Below are positions 1 to 13,618 of a stretch of 64,000 nt of DNA, piece after piece; the stretch's first letter is position 1, and each line of letters opens with the position of its first letter. Source of the stretch: Zeus faber (lineage: Eukaryota; Chordata; Actinopteri; Zeiformes; Zeidae); assembly GCA_960531495.1 (NCBI GenBank), contig OY482855.1:744001-808000 (forward strand), in the 5' to 3' direction. The position numbers and the translations under genes were made by a program. The notes beneath the pieces were generated by a model, which was not told where the DNA came from, made no database searches, and saw only the letters and a program-made list of their open reading frames with translations.

Positions 1-514
1 TGAACTAGTATGTGCTGCTAAAGTGTTGTCTGTCAACGAGTTTTAGGCTCATATAAAATGTATTTTTCGAGTTATGAGTATTTTCAGAATTTTGGACGGT
101 TTGCTGCCTTACTGAATTAGAGAAACACCGAACCAATGTCTCTTTATAGGTGAATGATTCAGAATGCTGCAGTACACCATATAATTTTAATTAATATGAG
201 GAACAATTATGTGCTTAAGTCTTTCTCAAAGACAGTTTAAATACAATGATAAACTAGTATGTGCTGCTAAAGTGTTGTTTGTCAACCAGTTTTAGGCCCA
301 TATAAAATGTATTTCTCGAGTTATGATCATTTTCATCAAAGTCTACACATGTGGGAAAAAACGCATTTTCAGCCGATTTAAACGTCGATTTGGCGGAACG
401 GTTAAACGCTTCAGTCATTACTCTATGTGACAGTGTCAGACAGTTTAAATACAATGATAAACTAGTATGTGCTGCTAAAGTGTTGTTTGTCAACCAGTTT
501 TAGGCCCATATAAA

Positions 515-2466
515 ATGTATTTTTCGAGTTATGATCATTTTCAGAACTTTGGATCGTTTGCTGTCTAGCTGAATTAGAGAAACACCGAACCATTGTCTCT
601 ATGTAGGCGCATGATTTAGAATGCTGCAGTACACCATATAACTTTAATGAATATGAGGAACTATTATGTGCTTCTTATGTCTTTCTCAAAGACAGTTTAA
701 ATACAATGATAAACTAGTATGTGCTGCTAAAGTCTTGTTTGTCAACCAGTTTTAGGCCCATATAAAATGTATTTTTCGAGTTCTGATAATTTTCATCAAA
801 GTCTACACATGTGGGAAAAAACGCATTTTCAGTCGATTTAAACGTCGAAAAGGCGAATCGGTTAAACGCTTAAGTCATTACTCCATGTGACAGTGTCAGA
901 CAGTTTAAATACAATGATGAACTAGTATGTGCTGCTAAAGTGTTGTTTGTCAACCAGTTTTAGGCCCATATAAAATGTATTTTTCGAGTTATGATCATTT
1001 TCAGAAATTTGGACGATTTGCTGTCTAGCTGAATTTGAGAAACACTGAACCATTGCCTCTTTGTAGGTGCATGATTTAGAATGCTGCAGTACACCATATA
1101 ACTTTAATTAATATGAGGAACAATTATGTGCTTCTTATGTCTTTCGCAAAGACAGTTTAAATACAATGATAAACTAGTATGTGCTGCTAAAGTGTTGTTT
1201 GTCAACCAGTTTTAGGCCCATATAAAATGTATTTTTCGAGTTATGATAATTTTCATCAAAGTCTACACATGTGGGAAAAAACGCATTTTCAGCCGATTTA
1301 AACGTCGAAAAGGCGGATCGGTTAAACGCTTCAGCCATTACTCTGTGACAGTGTCAGACAGTTTAAATACAATGATAAACTAGTATGTGCTACTAAAGTC
1401 TTGTTTGTCAACCAGTTTTAGGCCCATATAAAATGTATTTTTCGAGTTCTGATAATTTTCATCAAAGTCTACACGTGGGAAAAAACGCATTTTCAGCCGA
1501 TTTTAACGTCGATTTGGCGGAACGGTTAAACGCTTCAGTCATTACTCTATGTGACAGTGTCAGACAGTTTAAATACAATGATAAACTAGTATGTGCTGCT
1601 AAAGTCTTGTTTGTCAACCAGTTTTAGGCCCATATAAAATGTATTTTTCGAGTTCTGATAATTTTCATCAAAGTCTACACATGTGGGAAAAAACGCATTT
1701 TCAGTCGATTGAAACGTCGAAAAGGCGAATCGGTTAAACGCTTCAGTCATTACTCCATGTGACAGTGTCAGACAGTTTAAATACAATGATGAACTAGTAT
1801 GTGCTGCTAAAGTGTTGTTTGACAACCAGTTTTAGGCCCATATAAAATGTATTTTTCGAGTTCTGATAATTTTCATCAAAGTCTACACGTGGGAAAAAAC
1901 GCATTTTCAGCCGATTTTAACGTCGATTTGGCGGAACGGTTAAACGCTTCAGTCATTACTCTATGTGACAGTGTCAGACAGTTTAAATACAATGATAAAC
2001 TAGTATGTGCTGCTAAAGTCTTGTTTGTCAACCAGTTTTAGGCCCATATAAAATGTATTTTTCGAGTTCTGATAATTTTCATCAAAGTCTACACATGTGG
2101 GAAAAAACGCATTTTCAGTCGATTGAAACGTCGAAAAGGCGAATCGGTTAAACGCTTCAGTCATTACTCCATGTGACAGTGTCAGACAGTTTAAATACAA
2201 TGATGAACTAGTATGTGCTGCTAAAGTGTTGTTTGACAACCAGTTTTAGGCCCATATAAAATGTATTTTTCGAGTTCTGATAATTTTCATCAAAGTCTAC
2301 ACGTGGGAAAAAACGCATTTTCAGCCGATTTTAACGTCGATTTGGCGGAACGGTTAAACGCTTCAGTCATTACTCTATGTGACAGTGTCAGACAGTTTAA
2401 ATACAATGATAAACTAGTATGTGCTGCTAAAGTGTTGTTTGTCAACCAGTTTTAGGCCCATATAAA
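515..2466 (+). repeat. 1,952-bp higher-order repeat, copy 1
   Basis: Nine monomers in the order B-A-B-A-A-A-A-A-A, with lengths 252, 208, 252, 206, 206, 208, 206, 208 and 206 bp, which sum to 1,952. The copy is nearly identical to the next two. One visible difference is an A at 601 where copy 2 has T at 2,553. The 206/208 length difference among the A monomers comes from a two-base indel that turns CACATGTG into CACGTG. Confidence 0.93.
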
Positions 2467-4418
2467 ATGTATTTTTCGAGTTATGATCATTTTCAGAACT
2501 TTGGATCGTTTGCTGTCTAGCTGAATTAGAGAAACACCGAACCATTGTCTCTTTGTAGGCGCATGATTTAGAATGCTGCAGTACACCATATAACTTTAAT
2601 GAATATGAGGAACTATTATGTGCTTCTTATGTCTTTCTCAAAGACAGTTTAAATACAATGATAAACTAGTATGTGCTGCTAAAGTCTTGTTTGTCAACCA
2701 GTTTTAGGCCCATATAAAATGTATTTTTCGAGTTCTGATAATTTTCATCAAAGTCTACACATGTGGGAAAAAACGCATTTTCAGTCGATTTAAACGTCGA
2801 AAAGGCGAATCGGTTAAACGCTTAAGTCATTACTCCATGTGACAGTGTCAGACAGTTTAAATACAATGATGAACTAGTATGTGCTGCTAAAGTGTTGTTT
2901 GTCAACCAGTTTTAGGCCCATATAAAATGTATTTTTCGAGTTATGATCATTTTCAGAAATTTGGACGATTTGCTGTCTAGCTGAATTTGAGAAACACTGA
3001 ACCATTGCCTCTTTGTAGGTGCATGATTTAGAATGCTGCAGTACACCATATAACTTTAATTAATATGAGGAACAATTATGTGCTTCTTATGTCTTTCGCA
3101 AAGACAGTTTAAATACAATGATAAACTAGTATGTGCTGCTAAAGTGTTGTTTGTCAACCAGTTTTAGGCCCATATAAAATGTATTTTTCGAGTTATGATA
3201 ATTTTCATCAAAGTCTACACATGTGGGAAAAAACGCATTTTCAGCCGATTTAAACGTCGAAAAGGCGGATCGGTTAAACGCTTCAGCCATTACTCTGTGA
3301 CAGTGTCAGACAGTTTAAATACAATGATAAACTAGTATGTGCTACTAAAGTCTTGTTTGTCAACCAGTTTTAGGCCCATATAAAATGTATTTTTCGAGTT
3401 CTGATAATTTTCATCAAAGTCTACACGTGGGAAAAAACGCATTTTCAGCCGATTTTAACGTCGATTTGGCGGAACGGTTAAACGCTTCAGTCATTACTCT
3501 ATGTGACAGTGTCAGACAGTTTAAATACAATGATAAACTAGTATGTGCTGCTAAAGTCTTGTTTGTCAACCAGTTTTAGGCCCATATAAAATGTATTTTT
3601 CGAGTTCTGATAATTTTCATCAAAGTCTACACATGTGGGAAAAAACGCATTTTCAGTCGATTGAAACGTCGAAAAGGCGAATCGGTTAAACGCTTCAGTC
3701 ATTACTCCATGTGACAGTGTCAGACAGTTTAAATACAATGATGAACTAGTATGTGCTGCTAAAGTGTTGTTTGACAACCAGTTTTAGGCCCATATAAAAT
3801 GTATTTTTCGAGTTCTGATAATTTTCATCAAAGTCTACACGTGGGAAAAAACGCATTTCCAGCCGATTTTAACGTCGATTTGGCGGAACGGTTAAACGCT
3901 TCAGTCATTACTCTATGTGACAGTGTCAGACAGTTTAAATACAATGATAAACTAGTATGTGCTGCTAAAGTCTTGTTTGTCAACCAGTTTTAGGCCCATA
4001 TAAAATGTATTTTTCGAGTTCTGATAATTTTCATCAAAGTCTACACATGTGGGAAAAAACGCATTTTCAGTCGATTGAAACGTCGAAAAGGCGAATCGGT
4101 TAAACGCTTCAGTCATTACTCCATGTGACAGTGTCAGACAGTTTAAATACAATGATGAACTAGTATGTGCTGCTAAAGTGTTGTTTGACAACCAGTTTTA
4201 GGCCCATATAAAATGTATTTTTCGAGTTCTGATAATTTTCATCAAAGTCTACACGTGGGAAAAAACGCATTTTCAGCCGATTTTAACGTCGATTTGGCGG
4301 AACGGTTAAACGCTTCAGTCATTACTCTATGTGACAGTGTCAGACAGTTTAAATACAATGATAAACTAGTATGTGCTGCTAAAGTGTTGTTTGTCAACCA
4401 GTTTTAGGCCCATATAAA
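2467..4418 (+). repeat. 1,952-bp higher-order repeat, copy 2
   Basis: Same nine-monomer order and lengths as the copy beginning at 515, with landmarks displaced by exactly 1,952 bp. A private C at 3,859 ('catttccag') replaces the T found at the matching positions of copies 1 and 3. Confidence 0.95.
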
Positions 4419-6370
4419 ATGTATTTTTCGAGTTATGATCATTTTCAGAACTTTGGATCGTTTGCTGTCTAGCTGAATTAGAGAAACACCGAACCATTGT
4501 CTCTTTGTAGGCGCATGATTTAGAATGCTGCAGTACACCATATAACTTTAATGAATATGAGGAACTATTATGTGCTTCTTATGTCTTTCTCAAAGACAGT
4601 TTAAATACAATGATAAACTAGTATGTGCTGCTAAAGTCTTGTTTGTCAACCAGTTTTAGGCCCATATAAAATGTATTTTTCGAGTTCTGATAATTTTCAT
4701 CAAAGTCTACACATGTGGGAAAAAACGCATTTTCAGTCGATTTAAACGTCGAAAAGGCGAATCGGTTAAACGCTTAAGTCATTACTCCATGTGACAGTGT
4801 CAGACAGTTTAAATACAATGATGAACTAGTATGTGCTGCTAAAGTGTTGTTTGTCAACCAGTTTTAGGCCCATATAAAATGTATTTTTCGAGTTATGATC
4901 ATTTTCAGAAATTTGGACGATTTGCTGTCTAGCTGAATTTGAGAAACACTGAACCATTGCCTCTTTGTAGGTGCATGATTTAGAATGCTGCAGTACACCA
5001 TATAACTTTAATTAATATGAGGAACAATTATGTGCTTCTTATGTCTTTCGCAAAGACAGTTTAAATACAATGATAAACTAGTATGTGCTGCTAAAGTGTT
5101 GTTTGTCAACCAGTTTTAGGCCCATATAAAATGTATTTTTCGAGTTATGATAATTTTCATCAAAGTCTACACATGTGGGAAAAAACGCATTTTCAGCCGA
5201 TTTAAACGTCGAAAAGGCGGATCGGTTAAACGCTTCAGCCATTACTCTGTGACAGTGTCAGACAGTTTAAATACAATGATAAACTAGTATGTGCTACTAA
5301 AGTCTTGTTTGTCAACCAGTTTTAGGCCCATATAAAATGTATTTTTCGAGTTCTGATAATTTTCATCAAAGTCTACACGTGGGAAAAAACGCATTTTCAG
5401 CCGATTTTAACGTCGATTTGGCGGAACGGTTAAACGCTTCAGTCATTACTCTATGTGACAGTGTCAGACAGTTTAAATACAATGATAAACTAGTATGTGC
5501 TGCTAAAGTCTTGTTTGTCAACCAGTTTTAGGCCCATATAAAATGTATTTTTCGAGTTCTGATAATTTTCATCAAAGTCTACACATGTGGGAAAAAACGC
5601 ATTTTCAGTCGATTGAAACGTCGAAAAGGCGAATCGGTTAAACGCTTCAGTCATTACTCCATGTGACAGTGTCAGACAGTTTAAATACAATGATGAACTA
5701 GTATGTGCTGCTAAAGTGTTGTTTGACAACCAGTTTTAGGCCCATATAAAATGTATTTTTCGAGTTCTGATAATTTTCATCAAAGTCTACACGTGGGAAA
5801 AAACGCATTTTCAGCCGATTTTAACGTCGATTTGGCGGAACGGTTAAACGCTTCAGTCATTACTCTATGTGACAGTGTCAGACAGTTTAAATACAATGAT
5901 AAACTAGTATGTGCTGCTAAAGTCTTGTTTGTCAACCAGTTTTAGGCCCATATAAAATGTATTTTTCGAGTTCTGATAATTTTCATCAAAGTCTACACAT
6001 GTGGGAAAAAACGCATTTTCAGTCGATTGAAACGTCGAAAAGGCGAATCGGTTAAACGCTTCAGTCATTACTCCATGTGACAGTGTCAGACAGTTTAAAT
6101 ACAATGATGAACTAGTATGTGCTGCTAAAGTGTTGTTTGACAACCAGTTTTAGGCCCATATAAAATGTATTTTTCGAGTTCTGATAATTTTCATCAAAGT
6201 CTACACGTGGGAAAAAACGCATTTTCAGCCGATTTTAACGTCGATTTGGCGGAACGGTTAAACGCTTCAGTCATTACTCTATGTGACAGTGTCAGACAGT
6301 TTAAATACAATGATAAACTAGTATGTGCTGCTAAAGTGTTGTTTGTCAAACAGTTTTAGGTCCATATAAA
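4419..6370 (+). repeat. 1,952-bp higher-order repeat, copy 3
   Basis: Third copy of the nine-monomer HOR, landmarks again offset by 1,952 bp. Its last monomer begins to diverge near 6,349-6,361 ('caaacag', 'ggtccat' instead of 'caaccag', 'ggcccat'). That marks the edge of the homogenised block. Confidence 0.93.
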
Positions 6371-9300
6371 ATGTATTTTTCGAGTTATGATCATTTTCAG
6401 AACTTTGGACGATTTGCTGTCTAGCTGAATTAGAGAAACACCGAACAATTGTCTCTTTGTAGGTGCATGATTTTGAATGCTGCAGTACACCATATAACTT
6501 TAATTAATATGAGGAACAATTATGTGCTTCTTAAGTCTTTCTCAAAGACAGTTTAAATACAATGATAAACTAGTATGTGCAGCTAAAGTCTTGTTTGTCA
6601 ACCAGTTTTAGGCCCATATAAAATGTATTTTTCGAGTTATGATAATTTTCATCAATGTCTACACGTGGGAAAAAACGCATTTTCAGTCGATTTAAACGTC
6701 GATTTGGCGGAACGGTTAAACGCTTCAGTCATTACTCTATGTGACAGTGTCAGTCAGTTTAAATACAATGATGAACTAGTATGTGCTGCTAAAGTCTTGT
6801 TTGTCAACCAGTTTTAGGCCCATATAAAATGTATTTTTCGAGTTCAGATAATTTTCATCAGTCTACACGTGGGAAAAAACACATTTTCAGTCGATTTAAA
6901 CGTCGATTTGGCGGAACGGTTAAACACTTCAGTCATTACTCTATGTGACAGTGTCAGACAGTTTAAATACAATGATAAACTAGTATGTGCTGCTAAAGTC
7001 TTGTTTGTCAACCAGTTTTTGGCCCATATAAAATGTATTTTTCGAGTTATGATAATTTTCATCAATGTCTACACGTGGGGAAAAACGCATTTTCAGTCGA
7101 TTTCAACATCGATTTGGCGGAACGGTTAAACGCTTCAGTCATTACTCTATGTGACAGTGTCAGTCAGTTTAAATACAATGATGAACTAGTATGTGCTGCT
7201 AAAGTCTTGTTTGTCAACCAGTTTTAGGCCCATATAAAATGTATTTTTCGAGTTCAGATAATTTTCATCAGTCTACACGTGGGAAAAAACGCATTTTCAG
7301 TCGATTTAAACGTCGATTTGGCGGAACGGTTAAACACTTCAGTCATTACTCTATGTGACAGCGTCAGACAGTTTAAATACAATGATAAACTAGTATGTGC
7401 TGCTAAAGTCTTGTTTGTCAACCAGTTTTAGGCCCAAATAAAATGTATTTTTCGAGTTCTGATAATTTTCATCAAAGTCTACACGTGAGAAAAAACGCAT
7501 TTTCAGCCGATTTAAACGTCGAAAAGGCGAATCGGTTGAACGCTTCAGTCATTATTCTATGTGACAGTGTCAGAAAGTGTAAATACAATGATAAACTAGT
7601 ATGTGCTGCTAATGTGTTGTTTGCCAACCAGTTTTAGGCCCATATAAAATGTATTTTTCGAGTTATGATCATTTTCAGAACTTTGGACCGTTTGCTGTCT
7701 AGCTGAATTAGAGAAACACCGAACCATTGTCTCTTTGTAGGTGCATGATTTTGAATGCTGCAGTACACCATATAACTTTAATTAATATGAGGAACAATTA
7801 TGTGCTTCTTAAGTCTTTCTCAAAGACAGTTTAAATACAATGATGAACTAGTATGTGCTGCTAAAGTGTTGTTTGACAACCAGTTTTAGGCCCATATAAA
7901 ATGTATTTTTCGAGTTCTGATAATTTTCATCAAAGTCTACACGTGGGAAAAAACGCATTTTCAGCCGATTTTAACGTCGATTTGGCGGAACGGTTAAACG
8001 CTTCAGTCATTACTCTATGTGACAGTGTCAGACAGTTTAAATACAATGATAAACTAGTATGTGCTGCTAAAGTGTTGTTTGTCAAACAGTTTTAGGTCCA
8101 TATAAAATGTATTTTTCGAGTTATGATCATTTTCAGAACTTTGGACGATTTGCTGTCTAGCTGAATTAGAGAAACACCGAACAATTGTCTCTTTGTAGGT
8201 GCATGATTTTGAATGCTGCAGTACACCATATAACTTTAATTAATATGAGGAACAATTATGTGCTTCTTAAGTCTTTCTCAAAGACAGTTTAAATACAATG
8301 ATAAACTAGTATGTGCAGCTAAAGTCTTGTTTGTCAACCAGTTTTAGGCCCATATAAAATGTATTTTTCGAGTTATGATAATTTTCATCAATGTCTACAC
8401 GTGGGAAAAAACGCATTTTCAGTCGATTTAAACGTCGATTTGGCGGAACGGTTAAACGCTTCAGTCATTACTCTATGTGACAGTGTCAGACAGTTTAAAT
8501 ACAATGATAAACTAGTATGTGCTGCTAAAGTCTTGTTTGTCAACCAGTTTTTGGCCCATATAAAATGTATTTTTCGAGTTATGATAATTTTCATCAATGT
8601 CTACACGTGGGGAAAAACGCATTTTCAGTCGATTTCAACATCGATTTGGCGGAACGGTTAAACGCTTCAGTCATTACTCTATGTGACAGTGTCAGTCAGT
8701 TTAAATACAATGATGAACTAGTATGTGCTGCTAAAGTCTTGTTTGTCAACCAGTTTTAGGCCCATATAAAATGTATTTTTCGAGTTCAGATAATTTTCAT
8801 CAGTCTACACGTGGGAAAAAACGCATTTTCAGTCGATTTAAACGTCGATTTGGCGGAACGGTTAAACACTTCAGTCATTACTCTATGTGACAGCGTCAGA
8901 CAGTTTAAATACAATGATAAACTAGTATGTGCTGCTAAAGTCTTGTTTGTCAACCAGTTTTAGGCCCAAATAAAATGTATTTTTCGAGTTCTGATAATTT
9001 TCATCAAAGTCTACACGTGAGAAAAAACGCATTTTCAGCCGATTTAAACGTCGAAAAGGCGAATCGGTTGAACGCTTCAGTCATTATTCTATGTGAAAGT
9101 GTCAGAAAGTGTAAATACAATGATAAACTAGTATGTGCTGCTAATGTGTTGTTTGCCAACCAGTTTTAGGCCCATATAAAATGTATTTTTCGAGTTATGA
9201 TCATTTTCAGAACTTTGGACCGTTTGCTGTCTAGCTGAATTAGAGAAACACCGAACCATTGTCTCTTTGTAGGTGCATGATTTTGAATGCTGCAGTACAC

Positions 9301-10962
9301 CATATAACTTTAATTAATATGAGGAACAATTATGTGCTTCTTAAGTCTTTCTCAAAGACAGTTTAAATACAATGATAAACTAGTATGTGCAGCTAAAGTC
9401 TTGTTTGTCAACCAGTTTTAGGCCCATATAAAATGTATTTTTCGAGTTATGATCATTTTCAGAAATTTGGACGATTTGCTGTCTAGCTGAATTTGAGAAA
9501 CACTGAACCATTGCCTCTTTGTAGGTGCATGATTTAGAATGCTGCAGTACACCATATAACTTTAATTAATATGAGGAACAATTATGTGCTTCTTATGTCT
9601 TTCGCAAAGACAGTTTAAATACAATGATAAACTAGTATGTGCTGCTAAAGTGTTGTTTGTCAACCAGTTTTAGGCCCATATAAAATGTATTTTTCGAGTT
9701 ATGATAATTTTCATCAATGTCTACACGTGGGAAAAAACGCATTTTCAGTCGATTTAAACGTCGATTTGGCGGAACGGTTAAACGCTTCAGTCATTACTCT
9801 ATGTGACAGTGTCAGTCAGTTTAAATACAATGATGAACTAGTATGTGCTGCTAAAGTCTTGTTTGTCAACCAGTTTTAGGCCCATATAAAATGTATTTTT
9901 CGAGTTCAGATAATTTTCATCAGTCTACACGTGGGAAAAAACACATTTTCAGTCGATTTAAACGTCGATTTGGCGGAACGGTTAAACACTTCAGTCATTA
10001 CTCTATGTGACAGTGTCAGACAGTTTAAATACAATGATAAACTAGTATGTGCTGCTAAAGTCTTGTTTGTCAACCAGTTTTTGGCCCATATAAAATGTAT
10101 TTTTCGAGTTATGATAATTTTCATCAATGTCTACACGTGGGGAAAAACGCATTTTCAGTCGATTTCAACGTCGATTTGGCGGAACGGTTAAACGCTTCAG
10201 TCATTACTCTTTGTGACAGTGTCAGTCAGTTTAAATACAATGATGAACTAGTATGTGCTGCTAAAGTCTTGTTTGTCAACCAGTTTTAGGCCCATATAAA
10301 ATGTATTTTTCGAGTTCAGATAATTTTCATCAGTCTACACGTGGGAAAAAACGCATTTTCAGTCGATTTAAACGTCGATTTGGCGGAACGGTTAAACACT
10401 TCAGTCATTACTCTATGTGACAGCGTCAGACAGTTTAAATACAATGATAAACTAGTATGTGCTGCTAAAGTCTTGTTTGTCAACCAGTTTAAGGCCCAAA
10501 TAAAATGTATTTTTCGAGTTCTGATAATTTTCATCAAAGTCTACACGTGAGAAAAAACGCATTTTCAGCCGATTTAAACGTCGAAAAGGCGAATCGGTTG
10601 AACGCTTCAGTCATTACTCTATGTGACAGTGTCAGAAAGTGTAAATACAATGATAAACTAGTATGTGCTGCTAATGTGTTGTTTGCCAACCAGTTTTAGG
10701 CCCATATAAAATGTATTTTTCGAGTTATGATCATTTTCCGAACTTTGGACCGTTTGCTGTCTAGCTGAATTAGAGAAACACCGAACCATTGTCTCTTTGT
10801 AGGCGCATGATTTAGAATGCTGTAGTACACCATATAACTTTAATGAATATGAGGAACTATTATGTGCTTCTTAAGTCTTTCTCAAAGACAGTTTAAATAC
10901 AATGATAAACTAGTATGTGCTGCTAAAGTCTTGTTTGTCAACCAGTTTTAGGCCCATATAAA
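6371..10962 (+). repeat. Shuffled A/B mosaic block of subfamily I
   Basis: Landmark spacing gives the order B-A-A-A-A-A-B-A-B-A-A-A-A-B-B-A-A-A-A-A-B. Segments recur at several offsets: 6,165-6,830 matches 7,901-8,566 (offset 1,736), 7,033-7,640 matches 8,565-9,170 (offset 1,532), and 6,623-7,649 matches 9,685-10,711 (offset about 3,062). Marker variants such as 'gtgcagctaaag' (near 6,577, 8,315 and 9,387) and 'cacgtgagaaa' (near 7,482, 9,014 and 10,544) tie the copies together. The block looks like several overlapping duplications rather than one simple HOR. Confidence 0.88.
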
Positions 10963-11170
10963 ATGTATTTTTCGAGTTCTGATCATTTTCATCAAAGTCT
11001 ACACATGTGGGAAAAAACGCATTTTCAGTCGATTTAAACGTCGAAAAGGCGAATCGGTTAAACGCTTCAGTCATTACTCCATGTGACAGTGTCAGACAGT
11101 TTAAATACAATGGTGAACTAGTATATGCTGCTAAAGCGTTGTTTGTCAAACAGTTTTAGGCCCATACAAC
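10963..11170 (+). repeat. Hybrid monomer joining subfamily I to subfamily II
   Basis: This 208-bp A monomer starts with subfamily I bases ('ttttcgagttctgat', 'gtctacacatg') and ends with subfamily II bases ('aatggtgaactagtatatg', 'gcgttg', 'caaacag', 'catacaac'). The switch lies near 11,100-11,115. Everything to the right is subfamily II. Confidence 0.85.
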
Positions 11171-12810
11171 ATGTATTTGACGAGGTATGAGCATTTTCAG
11201 AACATTGGACGGTTTGCTGTCTAGCTGAATTAGAGAAACACCGAACCATTGTCTCTTCAGAGGTGAATGATTCAGAATGCTGCAGTACAGCATAGAAATT
11301 TTATTAATATGATGAACTATTATGTGCTTCCTAAGTTTTTCTCTAAGATTTCTATGCCCATCTAACATGTATTTGTGGAGTTAGGATCATTTTCATCATA
11401 GTGTGCACATGTGGGAAAAAACGCATTTTCAGCCTATTTAAACGTCGAAAAGGGGAATTGGTTAAACGCTTCAGTCATTACTCTGTGTGACAGTGTCAGA
11501 CAGTTTAAATACAATGGTGAACTAGTATATCCTGCTAAAGCGTTGTTTGTCAAACAGTTTTAGGCCCATGTAAAATGTATTTGTCGAGTTATGATCATTT
11601 TCATCATTGTGTGCACATGTGGGAAAAAACGCATTTTCAGCCGATTTAAACGTCGAAAAGGGGAATTGGTTAAACGCTTCAGTCATTACTCTGTGTGACA
11701 GTGTCAGACAGTTTAAAGACAATGGTGAACTAGTATATGCTGCTAAAGTGTTGTTTGTCAACAAGTTTTAGGCCCATCTAACATGTATTTATTGAGTTAT
11801 GATCATTTTCATCATTATGTGTACATGTGGGAAAAAACGCATTTTCAGCCGATTTAAAAGTCGAAAAGGGGAATTGGTTAAACGCTTCAGTCATAACTCT
11901 ATGTGACAGTGTCAGACAGTTTAAATACAATGGTGAACTAGTATATGCTGCTAAAGCGTTGTTTGTCAAACAGTTTTAGGCCCATACAACATGTATTTGA
12001 CGAGGTATGAGCATTTTCAGAACATTGGACGGTTTGCTGTCTAGCTGAATTAGAGAAACACCGAACCATTGTCTCTTCAGAGGTGAATGATTCAGAATGC
12101 TGCAGTACAGCATAGAAATTTTATTAATATGATGAACTATTATGTGCTTCCTAAGTTTTTCTCTAAGATTTCTATGCCCATCTAACATGTATTTGTGGAG
12201 TTAGGATCATTTTCATCATAGTGTGCACATGTGGGAAAAAACGCATTTTCAGCCGATTTAAACGTCGAAAAGGGGTATTGGTTAAACGCTTCAGTCATTA
12301 CTCTGTGTGACAGTGTCAGACAGTTTAAATACAATGGTGAACGAGTATATGCTGCTAAAGTGTTGTTTGTCAAACAGTTTTGGGCCCATGTAAAATGTAT
12401 TTGTCGAGTTATGATTATTTTCATCATTGTGTGCACATGTGGGAAAAAACGCATTTTCAGCCGATTTAAACGTCGAAAAGGGGAATTGGTTAAACGCTTC
12501 AGTCATTACTCTGTGTGACAGTGTCAGACAGTTTAAAGACAATGGTGAACTAGTATATGCTGCTAAAGTGTTGTTTGTCAACAAGTTTTAGGCCCATCTA
12601 ACATGTATTTATTGAGTTATGATCATTTTCATCATTATGTGTACATGTGGGAAAAAACGCATTTTCAGCCGATTTAAACGTCGAAAAGGGGAATTGGTTA
12701 AACGCTTCAGTCATTACTCTGTGTGACAGTGTCAGACAGTTTAAAGACAATGGTGAACTAGTATATGCTGCTAAAGCGTTGTTTGTCAAACAGTTTTAGG
12801 CCCATACAAC
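11171..12810 (+). repeat. 820-bp higher-order repeat, two copies
   Basis: The unit is one B' (196 bp) plus three A (208 bp each), giving 820. Copies start at 11,171 and 11,991, with landmarks shifted by exactly 820. A third B' begins at 12,811 but is followed by a second B' at 13,007, which ends the pattern. Confidence 0.88.
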
Positions 12811-13618
12811 ATGTATTTATCGAGGTATGAGCATTTTCAGAACATTGGACGGTTTGCTGTCTAGCTGAATCAGAGAAACACCGAACCATTGTCTCTTCAG
12901 AGGTGAATGATTCAGAATGCTGCAGTACAGCATAGAAATTTTATTAATATGATGAACTATTATGTGCTTCCTAAGTTTTTCTCTCAGATTTCTATGCCCA
13001 TCTAACATGTATTTCTGGAGTTATGATCATTTTCAGAACTTGTGACGGTTTGCTGTCTAACTGAATTAGAGAAACACCGAACCATTGTCTCTTCAGAGGT
13101 GAATGATTCAGAATGCTGCAGTACAGCATAGAAATTTAATTAATATGATGAACTATTATGTGCTTCTTAAGTGTTTCTCACAGATTTCTAGGCCCATCTA
13201 ACATGTATTTGTGGAGTTATGATCATTCTCATCATTGTGTGCACATGTGGGAAAAAACGCATTTTCAGGCGATTTAAACGTCGAAAAGGGGAATCGGTTA
13301 AACGCTTCAGTCATTACTCTGTGTGACAGTGTCAGACAGTTTAAAGACAATGGTGAACTAGTATATGCTGCTAAAGTGTTGTTTGTCAAACAGTTTTAGG
13401 CCCATGTAAAATGTATTTGTCGAGTTATGATCATTTTCATCATTGTGTGCACATGTGGGAAAAAACGCATTTTCAGCCGATTTAAACGTCGAAAAGGGGA
13501 ATTGGTTAAACGCTTCAGTCATTACTCTGTGTGACAGTGTCAGACAGTTTAAATACATTGGTGAACTAGTATATGCTGCTAAAGTGTTGTTTGTCAACCA
13601 GTTTTAGGCCCATCTAAC

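Larger units (their letters stand above)
1..11170 (+). repeat. Satellite array, subfamily I (A 204-208 bp and B ~252 bp monomers)
   Basis: Head-to-tail array running off the left edge of the window. Using the ATG that follows 'aggcccatataaa' as a register mark, monomers are either about 204-208 bp (type A) or about 252 bp (type B; one 249-bp copy at 58-306). A carries an internal module beginning 'tcaaagtctacac' and ending 'tgacagtgtca'. B carries a module beginning 'gaactttgga' and ending 'tctttctcaaa'. Both share the flanking segment from 'gacagtttaaatac' through 'gttatgatcattttca'. Diagnostic subfamily I bases are 'catataaaatg', 'ttttcgag' and 'gtctacac'. Open frames of 63-79 codons recur on both strands, but the monomer length is not a multiple of three and no gene structure is visible. 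Confidence 0.95.

Noticed and set aside
1..11149. Recurring 63-100 codon open frames on both strands of the satellite as a gene family
   Set aside because: They follow the tandem monomers, overlap on opposite strands, lack splice or promoter context, and persist because the array is homogenised.
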